The notes: generated from the sequence alone by a model not told the origin. A stretch of DNA of 53,826 bases from Candidatus Woesearchaeota archaeon (GCA_030670545.1 DAOVBM010000006.1:1-53826), one strand, 5' to 3'. Shown: positions 40,327-48,970, counted from the first letter of the stretch. Translations and numbers: made by a program.

Positions 40327-40625
40327 TAAGTAAAAAGTCTGCTATTCAAGGAGCACCAGCATCATCAGTCAAAACTTAATCCTATTCCTTATCCTGCTCG
40401 TCGCGGGGGGTTGTCCCCAAACTTTAACAAAGTTTGATCAAAGGTGGTGTGACACAAGGTCACACTTCGCGGCTTTCAATAAGACTTAATTGCCGCGTAG
40501 TGGAGCTTCATGCTCCACCTTGCGTGTCAACCGAGCGTAACCAGTTGACGGGGACGCAGAGCCTTCTAAAAATACTTCATGAGATTTGAAGATGCTTGTG
40601 CTCCGTTATATATAACTAAATAAAT
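40327..40625 (+). repeat. Palindromic MITE-like element, copy F (long variant)
   Basis: A copy of about 299 bases, same orientation as the rest. The left end TAAGTAAAAAGTC (40327-40339) is intact; the right end reads TATATAACTAAATA instead of TCTGACTTTTTACTT, as in the remnant at 31768. The central 136 bases (40434-40569) equal positions 1-136 and form a chain of perfect hairpins including AAACTTTAACAAAGTTT, GTGTGAC/GTCACAC, CGCGGC/GCCGCG, GTGGAGC/GCTCCAC and GTCAAC/GTTGAC, inside a GTCCCC/GGGGAC stem. No target duplication is visible. Confidence 0.85.
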
Positions 40626-40695
40626 ACAGAATTCTGGGCTTGATTAATAATCTTATCAATCATATTTATATATAACTCCATGTTAATCAACTCCA

Positions 40696-42390
40696 ATGAA
40701 AGAAAAACAATACTATAATGAAATAATTGAATACATAAAGAAGAACAAGCCCAATAAGGAGAAACTGGCAAAGCACAAGGTCAGGCTATGTTCTAAGCAC
40801 AAACTAAAGAATATACCTACAGATATAAAGATACTTCTTAATGTTCCTGAGAAGGATATGAGGAAGATAAGGAGATATCTTGTCACAAAACCTACAAGGA
40901 CAATCTCAGGTGTTGCTATTGTTGCTATAATGTCAAAGCCTCATGCATGCCCACACGGCAAATGCAGGATGTGCCCAGGAGGAGTTGATTCTGTTTTTGG
41001 TGATGTGCCGCAAAGCTATACTGGAAAAGAGCCTGCAGCAAGAAGGGCGATAAGGAACAGGTATGATCCCTATCTGCAGGTCATGAACAGGCTTGAGCAG
41101 TATATTGTTACTGGACATATACCAGACAAGGTCGAACTTATTATCATGGGTGGGACATTCCCATCTTACAACAGGATTTATCAGGAGAATTTTGTCAAAT
41201 ATGCGCTGAAAGCAATGAACGATTTCTCAAGATTATTCTTTAAAGTCAAAGGAGGGATTGACATAATAAGATTCAAGCAGTTCTTTGAGCTGCCAGGAGA
41301 CATATATGACACAAAAAGAGAGCAGAGGATCAGAAAAAGTCTTCTTGCATTGAGAAAGAAAGGGAAGCAGAAGTTTGAGACAATACAAAAAGAGAATGAA
41401 ACAGCATACATAAGATGCATTGGCATGACTCAGGAAACAAGGCCTGACTTTGGAATGCTGAAACATGGAAATGAGATGCTCAGGCTGGGTACGACAAGGG
41501 TTGAACTCGGCATCCAGTCAGTCTATGATAGTGCCCTGAAAAAGATTAACAGGAAGCATGGAGTGAAAGAGAATATAAAATCAATAGCTGAATTACGCGA
41601 CCTTGGATTCAAACTCAATTTCCACATGATGCCTGGCCTTCCTGGAGTTAGTCCTGGAAAGGATGTAAAAGGCCTTATCAAATTATTTGAGGACGAGAGA
41701 TATATGCCTGATATGCTCAAGATATACCCCTGTATGGTTCTTAAAGGGACAAAGCTTTACAATGACTGGAAAAAGAAAAAATATAAGCCCCTTACAACAA
41801 AAAGAGCTGCTGAGATGATAGCTGAATTCAAGCAGTATGTGCCTGCATGGTGCAGGATAATGAGAGTGCAGAGAGATATACCTGTGCAGATGAGGGAAGC
41901 TGGTGTTGACAGGACAAATCTCAGGCAGTATGTCCAGCAGGTCATGGAAGAGTACGGCATAGAATGTCAGTGCATAAGGTGCAGAGAGATTGGAAGGGCA
42001 AAAAATAAAATAGGCAAAGTCCATTTTATCATAAGGCATTACAGTGCTTCAGGCGGCAATGAGTTCTTCATAAGCGCAGAAACAAAACATTATATTCTGG
42101 GGTTCTGCAGGCTGAGATTTCCTAAAAGATTTTTGAGAAAAGAGATAACACCAGGCTCTGCATTGATAAGAGAGCTGCATGTTTACGGCGCAGCAGTTTG
42201 GATTGGCAAAAAAGGAAAGAAAAAAGGTCAGCACATAGGCATTGGTAAGAAGCTGATGACGATTGCAGAAGATATATGCCACACATACTATAAAGACAAA
42301 ATTGTAGTGATATCTGGCATTGGTGTGAGAGAGTATTATAAAAAGCTGGGATATAAAAGAGAAGGGCCTTATATGGTCAAGAAGATTTGA
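40696..42390 (+). CDS. elp3: tRNA uridine-34 carboxymethyl synthase Elp3
   Basis: A 564-residue protein with a radical SAM domain (ACPHGKCRMCPGG, about residues 82-94, with the CxxxxCxxC cluster ligands), a MGGTFPS and a HMMPGLPG segment, and a C-terminal GNAT acetyltransferase domain (ELHVYGAAV, then GIGKKLMTIAEDI, about 492-535). Elp3 makes the cm5 group on wobble uridines from acetyl-CoA and SAM-derived radicals. Archaea use it alone, without the other Elongator subunits. The TATA box ATTTATATATAA lies near 40664-40675, about 25 bases before the ATG. Confidence 0.95.
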   Translation: MKEKQYYNEIIEYIKKNKPNKEKLAKHKVRLCSKHKLKNIPTDIKILLNVPEKDMRKIRRYLVTKPTRTISGVAIVAIMSKPHACPHGKCRMCPGGVDSVFGDVPQSYTGKEPAARRAIRNRYDPYLQVMNRLEQYIVTGHIPDKVELIIMGGTFPSYNRIYQENFVKYALKAMNDFSRLFFKVKGGIDIIRFKQFFELPGDIYDTKREQRIRKSLLALRKKGKQKFETIQKENETAYIRCIGMTQETRPDFGMLKHGNEMLRLGTTRVELGIQSVYDSALKKINRKHGVKENIKSIAELRDLGFKLNFHMMPGLPGVSPGKDVKGLIKLFEDERYMPDMLKIYPCMVLKGTKLYNDWKKKKYKPLTTKRAAEMIAEFKQYVPAWCRIMRVQRDIPVQMREAGVDRTNLRQYVQQVMEEYGIECQCIRCREIGRAKNKIGKVHFIIRHYSASGGNEFFISAETKHYILGFCRLRFPKRFLRKEITPGSALIRELHVYGAAVWIGKKGKKKGQHIGIGKKLMTIAEDICHTYYKDKIVVISGIGVREYYKKLGYKREGPYMVKKI

Positions 42391-42434
42391 GTATAGTTAG
42401 AATATAATTCTTTGCTGCCTAAATCAGTAACCTC

Positions 42435-42794
42435 TTAAAAAATAAGCGGTATTCGATCTTGATATTTACGCTTCATTTCAGAAATCTTTTCTCCTATATT
42501 CAATCCAATCTTTTTAGCATGCCATCTGCCATAGTGCAACCATCCACGAGCTGCCTTATTATCTCTTTCCTGATAAAAATGTTCAGCATATTGAAGAGCA
42601 ACATCCACGCCTATACGATGAGAAGCTCTTTCCATGCTACTTATAATCGCCTCAACATTTCCCAAATTGGTTTTATGAGGTTCGTCGCAGAATACCTTAA
42701 CATAAACTTGTAAACCTGCTTGCGCCAATTTAGTGGCGCCATTCTCTGATAATGTATAACAATGGTCAATTCTTGATTTAAGGTCTTTATTCAT
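42435..42794 (-). CDS. Unrecognised 119-residue helical protein
   Basis: A soluble, mainly helical protein with no recognised motif; notable is the NVEAIISSMERASHRIGVDVALQYAEHFYQE segment in two parts. It follows the 114-residue gene by 17 bases, with AGGAGC about 9 bases before its ATG, so the two form an operon read leftwards. It converges with elp3. The codon usage is slightly more AT-rich than that of elp3. An accessory function is inferred from position only. Confidence 0.5.
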   Translation of the reverse strand: MNKDLKSRIDHCYTLSENGATKLAQAGLQVYVKVFCDEPHKTNLGNVEAIISSMERASHRIGVDVALQYAEHFYQERDNKAARGWLHYGRWHAKKIGLNIGEKISEMKRKYQDRIPLIF

Positions 42795-42811
42795 TCTTAT
42801 TTGCTCCTGAG

Positions 42812-43156
42812 TTATTTATTGGGTACTAACGATTGATAATCTTCAACAAACTTGTCAAATCTTTGATCTATTGTTGTTCTTGTTACAAGAAGGTAAGTTG
42901 CAGCTTTTTTGTTTCCAAATCCCGCATCAGGATAAATGCTTTCCACTTCTCCAAGCAGCAATCGATTACTTGAATTATCATCAAAATCATTTTTACCATA
43001 AGAATCTGGCAGAGGGACCCAGAGGGTTTGTTTTTCAATAATAGGTGTGGCAAAGACCATATCTTCTAATTGCACATCTTTATGCTTTGTTCCTTCCTGT
43101 TCTACAACAGCCTCACTGGTGAATATCCTTACTTGATATTTAAATTCATTAGACAT
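42812..43156 (-). CDS. Unrecognised 114-residue protein with strong ribosome site
   Basis: A soluble, beta-rich protein beginning with an YQVRIFTSEAVVEQEGTK strand pair, then an acidic loop and a helical C-terminus. No family is recognised. The start is firm: GGAGGTAAT on the minus strand (43162-43170) lies just before ATG 43156, the clearest Shine-Dalgarno in this part of the window. It is the first gene of the leftward pair, and the second starts 17 bases after its stop. Confidence 0.55.
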   Translation of the reverse strand: MSNEFKYQVRIFTSEAVVEQEGTKHKDVQLEDMVFATPIIEKQTLWVPLPDSYGKNDFDDNSSNRLLLGEVESIYPDAGFGNKKAATYLLVTRTTIDQRFDKFVEDYQSLVPNK

Positions 43157-43280
43157 TTGGATTACCTCCTTTAGTGAATGTGATTATCTGCTGCTTTATA
43201 AATGTTAGGGTAGTATCATTCCTTTAGAGTAGTCATTAATCCTAAAACTTTATAAATGGTGTTGTTTTCTTAATCCTAAA

Positions 43281-43952
43281 ATGGGATTAGAATCATTATT
43301 AAAACCTATAAAGTGGGTTGATGAGCAAATAGTAAAGTGGGTTGATGAACCAATACTTAGGCAGTATACCAAAGCAGCTAAAAAATGGGAAGAAAAGAAC
43401 TGGAACAAATATTCCCTTACAACTGCTTTATCATTAAGCGGTTATATTGCAATGCTGTTACACCCCTCTGACCCTGAAGTTAAAAGACAGATTGAAGAAA
43501 CAGGGATTATGAATCATCTTCCAGCTTTTACTATGGCAGTTGGTTACATGGGTTTATTATTTCATGACGTATGGCATTCATTAGATAATAGATTTAATAA
43601 AAAAACAGAACAAACATCAGGGGCGATTGCAGAAGATAAATTCAATTATCTTACAAAAAAGATACATCAAAGAGCAAGACTGCCTGTGCTAGGTTATGGT
43701 TTATATTGTTTTTACACACTTGGCGCATCACTTGTAGAATCAGGGATAAATATATCAAATGAGAATTCAGCTGCTTTTGTTGTTGGTCTGGCTTTTAGCA
43801 CTCTTGCATCTTCAATGTATATCAAAGATTCAGATCCCAAATTACTAGATAAACAATCATCTTGGAAAAAGGCATATAACCGGATAAAAGAAAAAATAGA
43901 TTCATTAACCCTGCAACCAGTTCCAGTTAAATCTTATTCAACATACACTTAA
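43281..43952 (+). CDS. Membrane protein of unknown function
   Basis: A 223-residue protein with two to four membrane segments (about residues 46-63, 78-96, 133-152 and 161-178), a basic N-terminus that repeats KWVDE twice and a lysine-rich end. It has no recognised catalytic residues. TTTATAAATG (about 43249-43258) lies some 25 bases before the ATG. It stands alone between the leftward pair and the ART-like gene. Similar short membrane proteins often occur in DPANN accessory islands. Confidence 0.5.
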   Translation: MGLESLLKPIKWVDEQIVKWVDEPILRQYTKAAKKWEEKNWNKYSLTTALSLSGYIAMLLHPSDPEVKRQIEETGIMNHLPAFTMAVGYMGLLFHDVWHSLDNRFNKKTEQTSGAIAEDKFNYLTKKIHQRARLPVLGYGLYCFYTLGASLVESGINISNENSAAFVVGLAFSTLASSMYIKDSDPKLLDKQSSWKKAYNRIKEKIDSLTLQPVPVKSYSTYT

Positions 43953-43987
43953 TGAATTTGCAAGTCTTGGGACAAAAGCAAATATCA

Positions 43988-44329
43988 TCAAGGAACATCG
44001 ACAACTTCAAATTCACCTTCCAACAGATAATTAATACAGATGTCATTGATAACTGGATGTTGATGGACTCTACCTCTTACTTTATCTCCATTTATCTTTA
44101 AGACAATAGGATTATTATAAATCGCGCTATACATAGAAGAACGATCTTTAGCGTAATTCTCAGAACCCCCATAACATGTGCTTACAAATACAGACTCACC
44201 AGTATCCATATTGTCATGCCGGTATTTGCCATACTTTTTTAGCTGGTCTGAGAAATATTTTTTACTAGTTCCGTGATAGTAATATTCAGCATTCTCTTCA
44301 TGCTCCAATAACCCCTGATTATTTCTCAT
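43988..44329 (-). CDS. ADP-ribosyltransferase-fold-like protein
   Basis: A 113-residue protein with the pattern of ART/Tpt1-like enzymes: YYYHGTSKKYF (about residues 16-26, the H-G-T entry), SVFVSTCYGGSENYAKDRSSM (about 46-66, the ST..A..YA helix) and a final beta strand with EVVDVP. In this fold the His and a Tyr-rich helix bind NAD. The Glu of bona fide ADP-ribosyltransferases is not certain here. It may be a toxin, an RNA phosphotransferase or a related fold with another role. It has no antitoxin neighbour that I can see. Confidence 0.5.
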   Translation of the reverse strand: MRNNQGLLEHEENAEYYYHGTSKKYFSDQLKKYGKYRHDNMDTGESVFVSTCYGGSENYAKDRSSMYSAIYNNPIVLKINGDKVRGRVHQHPVINDICINYLLEGEFEVVDVP

Positions 44330-44428
44330 CTATCTATTGGGAATATGTTATAGAATATAAATAGTGTTGTTCTATTTGTTATTCGAAAGAGGTAAAGTTT
44401 TTTATACTGGACCATTATTATGATAAAT

Positions 44429-44866
44429 ATGGATATTACTTATATAAATCAGATTAATCTGACTGAAAAAGGGACAGAGAAGAACAGGGAATTTATTGTA
44501 TCGTTGTATGATAATGAAGAACTGGAAGAAGTATCCAGATGGTTCAGTAAACTGGATTGTTCTATATCTATAAGAAGAGAGTCAGATAGAGATATGACAA
44601 TGGATGAATTTGTTAAAGGGATTGGTCCAAACTCATTCATTATACTTCAATTAGCTTCTCCAAATCCTTTTGATATAAAATATTGCGCTTCTTACATATC
44701 AAAAAGCATCAGAAAATCTGCATGGGTCACCTGCCCGTATAATGATAATAATCTTGATGTGATTTTAGGATTATATGGAAAATCATTTGGATGCAGGATT
44801 CAGGATGAACCGAGTCATGAAGGGCTTCTGGCATATTATAAAAATAGAGTGCAGCTTGGTCATTGA
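44429..44866 (+). CDS. Unrecognised 145-residue protein
   Basis: A soluble alpha/beta protein. The stretch EELEEVSRWFSKLDCSISIRRES (in pieces) and the final EPSHEGLLAYYKNR segment are distinctive but match no family I know. The start at ATG 44429 gives 25 bases from the TTTTTTATAC box (about 44398-44407); ATG 44420 is the alternative. The next gene begins one base after its stop, so they are co-transcribed. Confidence 0.5.
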   Translation: MDITYINQINLTEKGTEKNREFIVSLYDNEELEEVSRWFSKLDCSISIRRESDRDMTMDEFVKGIGPNSFIILQLASPNPFDIKYCASYISKSIRKSAWVTCPYNDNNLDVILGLYGKSFGCRIQDEPSHEGLLAYYKNRVQLGH

Positions 44867-44867
44867 A

Positions 44868-45155
44868 ATGAAAGAGCTATATATTCTTGTCCATGAAGAA
44901 GCGACAAAAGAAGACAGAAAAGTACGAAAAGAGATTCAAAGAATCAAAAGAGAAGAAAGGCATATTCTTGTTGATGGAAACCCGACAGTTGTGGATTATG
45001 ACATACCTTAGGGATATAGGCTTTTAGTATGCGGCGCTTATCATGGAAGGCAACCATGGGATCATCGATGCGTAGATGAGCAGATAAAAGCATTGAGAAG
45101 AAAAGGCAATCCCCCAGAGTTATATCTTCCTGCAACAATATCTTTGGATCCATGA
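44868..45155 (+). pseudogene. Gene interrupted by an in-frame TAG
   Basis: ATG 44868 opens a 47-residue frame (MKELYILVHEEATKEDRKV...) that ends with TAG at 45009-45011. The same frame continues for 47 codons to TGA at 45153-45155, encoding GYRLLVCGAYHGRQPWDH, then DEQIKALRRKGNPPELYLP. Both halves read as normal protein, with no frame change. This is best explained by a nonsense mutation in a gene of 95 codons, or by programmed read-through. TAG is an ordinary stop elsewhere in the window (2942-2944), which weakens the amber-decoding alternative. No family is recognised. Confidence 0.6.
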
Positions 45156-45198
45156 GTGAATCGGAACCTTTAAATATTTCTGTTCTTTTGCTTAATCT

Positions 45199-45627
45199 AT
45201 GACAAATCCACATGACCAGAATTTAGAGGATTATCTAAGTAATTTAATTAAAGACGTAGAAAGGGAAAAATTAGCAGGACAGGACATAAATATGTTCAAG
45301 GCAAAGTTAGACGATTATTTTTCAAATATTAAAGGAAATATTATGGAATATAAAAGGTGTTTAAACACATCTGATGTTGAACCTGATTGGAGACAAACTG
45401 AAAGAAGCCCACTTACTTTTAAAAAAATAGGCAGCTTTTCTGTTCTTGTATATGCTTATTTTGATACACAACTTCGCACAGATGAAGGATTTAAACACTT
45501 TGTTGTGCCAATGGAATTTGCATTTGTGGATGATAGCGGGTTATATGTGGCTAGTGGGCAAGTCAAGGATGATAAATTATTTGTCCAGTATGAAACAGTC
45601 TATTTACCTGATCAAAGTATGCAATAA
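45199..45627 (+). CDS. Unrecognised 142-residue protein
   Basis: A soluble protein with a helical N-terminus and a beta-rich C-terminus (SFSVLVYAYFDTQLRTDEGF in two parts, FVVPMEFAFVDDSGLYVASG). No family is recognised. Bases 45275-45303, which code for the AGQDINMFK region, recur with one mismatch at 46314-46342 in non-coding DNA, indicating local duplication. The TATA-like TTTAAATATTTC near 45170-45181 lies about 25 bases upstream of ATG 45199. Confidence 0.55.
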   Translation: MTNPHDQNLEDYLSNLIKDVEREKLAGQDINMFKAKLDDYFSNIKGNIMEYKRCLNTSDVEPDWRQTERSPLTFKKIGSFSVLVYAYFDTQLRTDEGFKHFVVPMEFAFVDDSGLYVASGQVKDDKLFVQYETVYLPDQSMQ

Positions 45628-45743
45628 TTTTTTCTGAATCCAAAACAGATTCCCAGAAAAGCCACCAGATAAACCTCAATGTTACCACTATAAAGAGGCA
45701 TAATACCTTAAGATTTATAAAGTATTGGTGATTCCTTACCTAT

Positions 45744-46289
45744 ATGTTAAATGATATAGTAAGATATACTCAGAAGTTCGAAAGCGAAAAGAAATGGGTA
45801 GATCAAATACTGGCTGAAGGAGGAGACTTTCCAAATGATGGGAAAGTTGACAATGAAATCAGGGATATGGTATATGATATTAACAGGCTGCCGTTTGTAT
45901 CTAGTTTTTGTTCTTGCTCAGGCCATTTCACAACAAGAGAAGATATCTTTAAAAGGGTTGGCCACAGAAACAAAAAGTTATTGATATTGCCAAATGAGGG
46001 TTTGGGTTTCTATTTTGATGGTTATTTAGGCTTAGTATTCAATCCCTCTTCAGAAACAAAGGGATATATCTCTGCAATCAGCCAGATAGTTGAAAAATAT
46101 CCAAACGCATTGATTGATGTCTGGAAGCCAATAATTGATACTGATGAGGCCAAATTACAGGACTTAAGATTTGAAATCAAGTTTGATAATATACAAAAAG
46201 GAGATCCAGCTGTTATCTCTATAAAAGAAGGTACAGAAAGAAGAGATAATGTGATAAGATTAATTGGAGAATTATATCAACTTTCTTGA
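45744..46289 (+). CDS. Unrecognised 181-residue protein with a Cys/His SCSGH motif
   Basis: A soluble alpha/beta protein. VSSFCSCSGHFTTRE (about residues 52-66) resembles the SCSGR entry motif of the wyosine enzyme Tyw3, but the remainder gives no further support. A small C-C-C-H site could bind a metal. TTTATAAAGTA near 45713-45723 lies about 25 bases before ATG 45744. It is the last gene of the small-gene island; the DEAD-box gene follows after 237 bases. Confidence 0.5.
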   Translation: MLNDIVRYTQKFESEKKWVDQILAEGGDFPNDGKVDNEIRDMVYDINRLPFVSSFCSCSGHFTTREDIFKRVGHRNKKLLILPNEGLGFYFDGYLGLVFNPSSETKGYISAISQIVEKYPNALIDVWKPIIDTDEAKLQDLRFEIKFDNIQKGDPAVISIKEGTERRDNVIRLIGELYQLS

Positions 46290-46313
46290 ACTTCATAATT
46301 TTATCGTTAGAGA

Positions 46314-46366
46314 CAGGACAGGACATAAATCTGTTCAAGGCATTCTGCTTTTTTTCGTGTACTAGG
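46314..46366 (+). repeat. Duplicated gene fragment followed by a motif shared with 32484-32510
   Basis: Positions 46314-46342 duplicate 45275-45303 (28 of 29 bases). The sequence GGCATTCTGCTTTTTTTC then GTGTACTAG (46339-46366) matches GGCATTTTTGCTTTTTTT then GTGTCCTAG at 32484-32510 at most positions. The second block is therefore present at two unrelated places. It might be the end of a small transcript or a mobile fragment. Confidence 0.45.
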
Positions 46367-46526
46367 CAGAATCAATGCTTCTATCCATTGCGGCTTGCTA
46401 AATAGTATTTCAGCATGCCTGTTGTAGGAAGCGTTAAATAGCCTTCATTTTTACATACCTTTTTAAATAACTCTCTCCTCTCTTGATTTATATTTAATTA
46501 TGTAAAATATCATATTAGGAGAAAAA

Positions 46527-48053
46527 ATGGAAGAATTCAAAAAATTAGGATTATCAGATAAAACAATTCAAGTCTTGGAAAAGAAAGGTTTTACAGAACC
46601 TACAGCAATTCAAGCTAAAGTAATTCCTTTGCTTTTAGAAGGAAAAAAGGACATAGTCGGTCAATCTCAAACAGGGACTGGAAAAACTGCTGGTTTTGCA
46701 CTCCCAATTATTGAAAAGATTAAAGGGCATAGTTCAACTGTACAAGCTATCATTCTGACACCTACGAGAGAATTAGCTCTTCAGGTAGCAAAAGAAATCA
46801 ATTCATTAAAAGGGGATAAGAATATTAAAGTGCTTCCTGTTTATGGTGGTGCTCCAATTGGACCTCAAAGACAAAAACTTAGAGAAGGTATAGACATTGT
46901 TGTTGGAACACCTGGAAGAGTAATGGATTTACAGAGAAGAAAATCTCTAAGGCTTGATAATATCAAATATGCAGTTCTTGATGAAGCAGATGAGATGCTT
47001 AATATGGGATTTGTTGAAGACATTGAAACTATTTTACAAAATACGCCAAAAGACAAGAATATGCTTTTGTTCTCTGCAACTATGCCAAAACCGATCCTTA
47101 AGATTGCTGAAAAATATATGCGAGAGTATGAATTTATTGAAATAGAAAAAACTCAGATTATAATCAAAACTGTTGAACAAATCTATTATGATATCAATGC
47201 AAAAGACAGAATCGAAGGTCTTAGAAGGATAATTGACTATTATATTGATTTTCATGGAATTATATTCTGCAATACAAAAACATCTGTTGACACTTTGGCT
47301 AATCAATTAACAAAGATGAACTATAGTGCTGCAGCACTTCACGGAGATATTACTCAAAGTCAAAGAGAAAAAATCCTTCAACAATTTAGAAATGGATCTG
47401 TTAAAATCCTTGTCGCAACAGATGTAGCTGCCAGAGGGATTGACGTAAATGACTTGACACATGTTATCAATTATTCCTTGCCTCAAAGTCCTCAGTTATA
47501 TGTTCATAGAATTGGGCGTACAGGAAGGGCTGGCAAGAAAGGAATCTCTATTACATTTGTGATTCCATCTGAAAGAAGAAAGTTAAATTTTATTGAAAGA
47601 ATCAATAAATGTAAACTTATAAAACAAAAACTTCCTTCAGCAAAAGAAATCATCAAAAACAAAGAAACTCAAATCAAAACCATAATTAAAACAATCGTTG
47701 ATGCAAATGCAGGTAAATCATCAAAATACAATTCAATGGCAGAAGATCTTCTAAAAGGACATCAGCCATGTGAAGTTATCTCCGCGGTTTTAAAATACAG
47801 TTTCAAAAATGAACTTGACTTAAATACCTATAAGGAGATATCTAAACCTACAATGAATTCATCAGATTCAGATAACAATCGTTTTAGAAGAGGTAGAAGA
47901 AGACCACATCGAAGATTTGGCAAAGGACGATTTAAGAACCGATCCTCTGAAGATAGATCTGAGAAAAAAACGAGTTCTGATAAAAGATTTGATAAAAAGA
48001 AAAAAAAGCATGGAAGATCAGAGTTTAGACAAAACAAAAAAAGAAGGAAGTGA
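46527..48053 (+). CDS. DEAD-box RNA helicase
   Basis: A 508-residue SF2 helicase with all motifs: Q motif GFTEPTAIQ (about 26-34), I SQTGTGKT (about 49-56), Ia PTRELALQ, Ib TPGR, II DEAD (about 154-157), III SAT, IV GIIFCNTK, V VATDVAARGID and VI HRIGRTGRAG (about 338-347). The C-terminal 60 residues are extremely rich in Arg, Lys and Ser (RRGRRRPHRRFGKGR), a likely RNA-binding tail. Its resemblance to bacterial DeaD/CshA proteins suggests ancestral transfer. A ribosome site AGGAG lies seven bases before the ATG. Cold or RNA-structure functions are inferred from the family. Confidence 0.93.
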   Translation: MEEFKKLGLSDKTIQVLEKKGFTEPTAIQAKVIPLLLEGKKDIVGQSQTGTGKTAGFALPIIEKIKGHSSTVQAIILTPTRELALQVAKEINSLKGDKNIKVLPVYGGAPIGPQRQKLREGIDIVVGTPGRVMDLQRRKSLRLDNIKYAVLDEADEMLNMGFVEDIETILQNTPKDKNMLLFSATMPKPILKIAEKYMREYEFIEIEKTQIIIKTVEQIYYDINAKDRIEGLRRIIDYYIDFHGIIFCNTKTSVDTLANQLTKMNYSAAALHGDITQSQREKILQQFRNGSVKILVATDVAARGIDVNDLTHVINYSLPQSPQLYVHRIGRTGRAGKKGISITFVIPSERRKLNFIERINKCKLIKQKLPSAKEIIKNKETQIKTIIKTIVDANAGKSSKYNSMAEDLLKGHQPCEVISAVLKYSFKNELDLNTYKEISKPTMNSSDSDNNRFRRGRRRPHRRFGKGRFKNRSSEDRSEKKTSSDKRFDKKKKKHGRSEFRQNKKRRK

Positions 48054-48070
48054 TTGTCTGCTTGTATCCT

Positions 48071-48946
48071 TTAAGTTCTAATGTTTCGCATGTTTTTTCT
48101 TCTATTTTTATTTTCCAGTCTTTTGACTTTCTCAGGTGTTTCCAGGTAATTTTCATTGGTTACTATTGATTTGCCTATGGTTTTTTCTGCATCCATTCTT
48201 GCTCTTCCTGCAACGCCCCCTCCTTTTTTTGCTGCCTCTGAGCATTCTTCAAAATTCTGCGCATCTTTATTTGCTGTCACTTCTGTTGTAATTTTCTCGC
48301 CCAACATGTTAAAAATAAGTTCCATGTCAGTCATGTGGTCTCTTAGATTTTGCCTCTTTAAGCCCTTTAATTCTTTATATTCTCCGATGGTTTTTCCAAA
48401 TGTTGCCTTTGATATCTCATTTGTCAATATCGAAAATTCAACATGCTCATTTACACCTCTCTGTTTCCATTCGTCTGTGAGTTCCTGCCTAATTGCAATG
48501 CCCCTCAGGCGCTTTTCTATCCATTCTTTGGAATATCCTTTTTGTTCATATAATTGCTTCATGCGCTCTTGTGCAAGCTCAGGGCTCTCTATTTCCTGTA
48601 CTCTTTCATAACCAACCTTTGCCAACCATCTTTTGAATGGTTCTGCTTTTTTAGAGGGGATTGATTGGACTATCCTGAACATTGATTCTGTATTTGCGCA
48701 GTCTGTAAGATATTTTTTTCCGTCTGAGGCTGGTAATTTCAGTTGTCGACAAATTGTCGATAACTCAATTCCTTGTTCAGCTTCTCTTTTTTTAAGTCGA
48801 TACCAATAATCTTTAGAATCTTTACTTTCAGTCAAGACACATATAACATCAACAACACTAAAATACCATTCATCATCATGCCATTTCCTTCTGATATCTT
48901 TTCCCTGAAATACAATTAGTGCGTTGTTTGAATTAATTTTGTCCAT
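48071..48946 (-). CDS. DinD/BRO-family antirepressor-like protein
   Basis: A 291-residue protein whose first 110 residues form a BRO-N domain (IRRKWHDDEWYFSVVDVICVLTES, about 18-41; then YWYRLKKREAEQG), with the DinD-type continuation SIPSKKAEPFKRWLAKVGYERVQE (about 95-118) and a C-terminal helical region with KKGGGVAGRARMDAEK. DinD/DNA-damage-inducible D proteins occur in bacteria and some DPANN genomes; BRO domains are virus-derived DNA-binding modules. It is preceded by a 107-base block almost identical to that before the neighbouring ORF6N gene, from 25 bases upstream of its start. Confidence 0.85.
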   Translation of the reverse strand: MDKINSNNALIVFQGKDIRRKWHDDEWYFSVVDVICVLTESKDSKDYWYRLKKREAEQGIELSTICRQLKLPASDGKKYLTDCANTESMFRIVQSIPSKKAEPFKRWLAKVGYERVQEIESPELAQERMKQLYEQKGYSKEWIEKRLRGIAIRQELTDEWKQRGVNEHVEFSILTNEISKATFGKTIGEYKELKGLKRQNLRDHMTDMELIFNMLGEKITTEVTANKDAQNFEECSEAAKKGGGVAGRARMDAEKTIGKSIVTNENYLETPEKVKRLENKNRRKNMRNIRT

Positions 48947-48970
48947 AATTATCCCTCCAGTCTATGTTTT

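Noticed and set aside
44868-45155. Pyrrolysine decoding at TAG
   Set aside because: TAG is used as an ordinary terminator in this window and no pylT or pylS is visible; kept only as an alternative.
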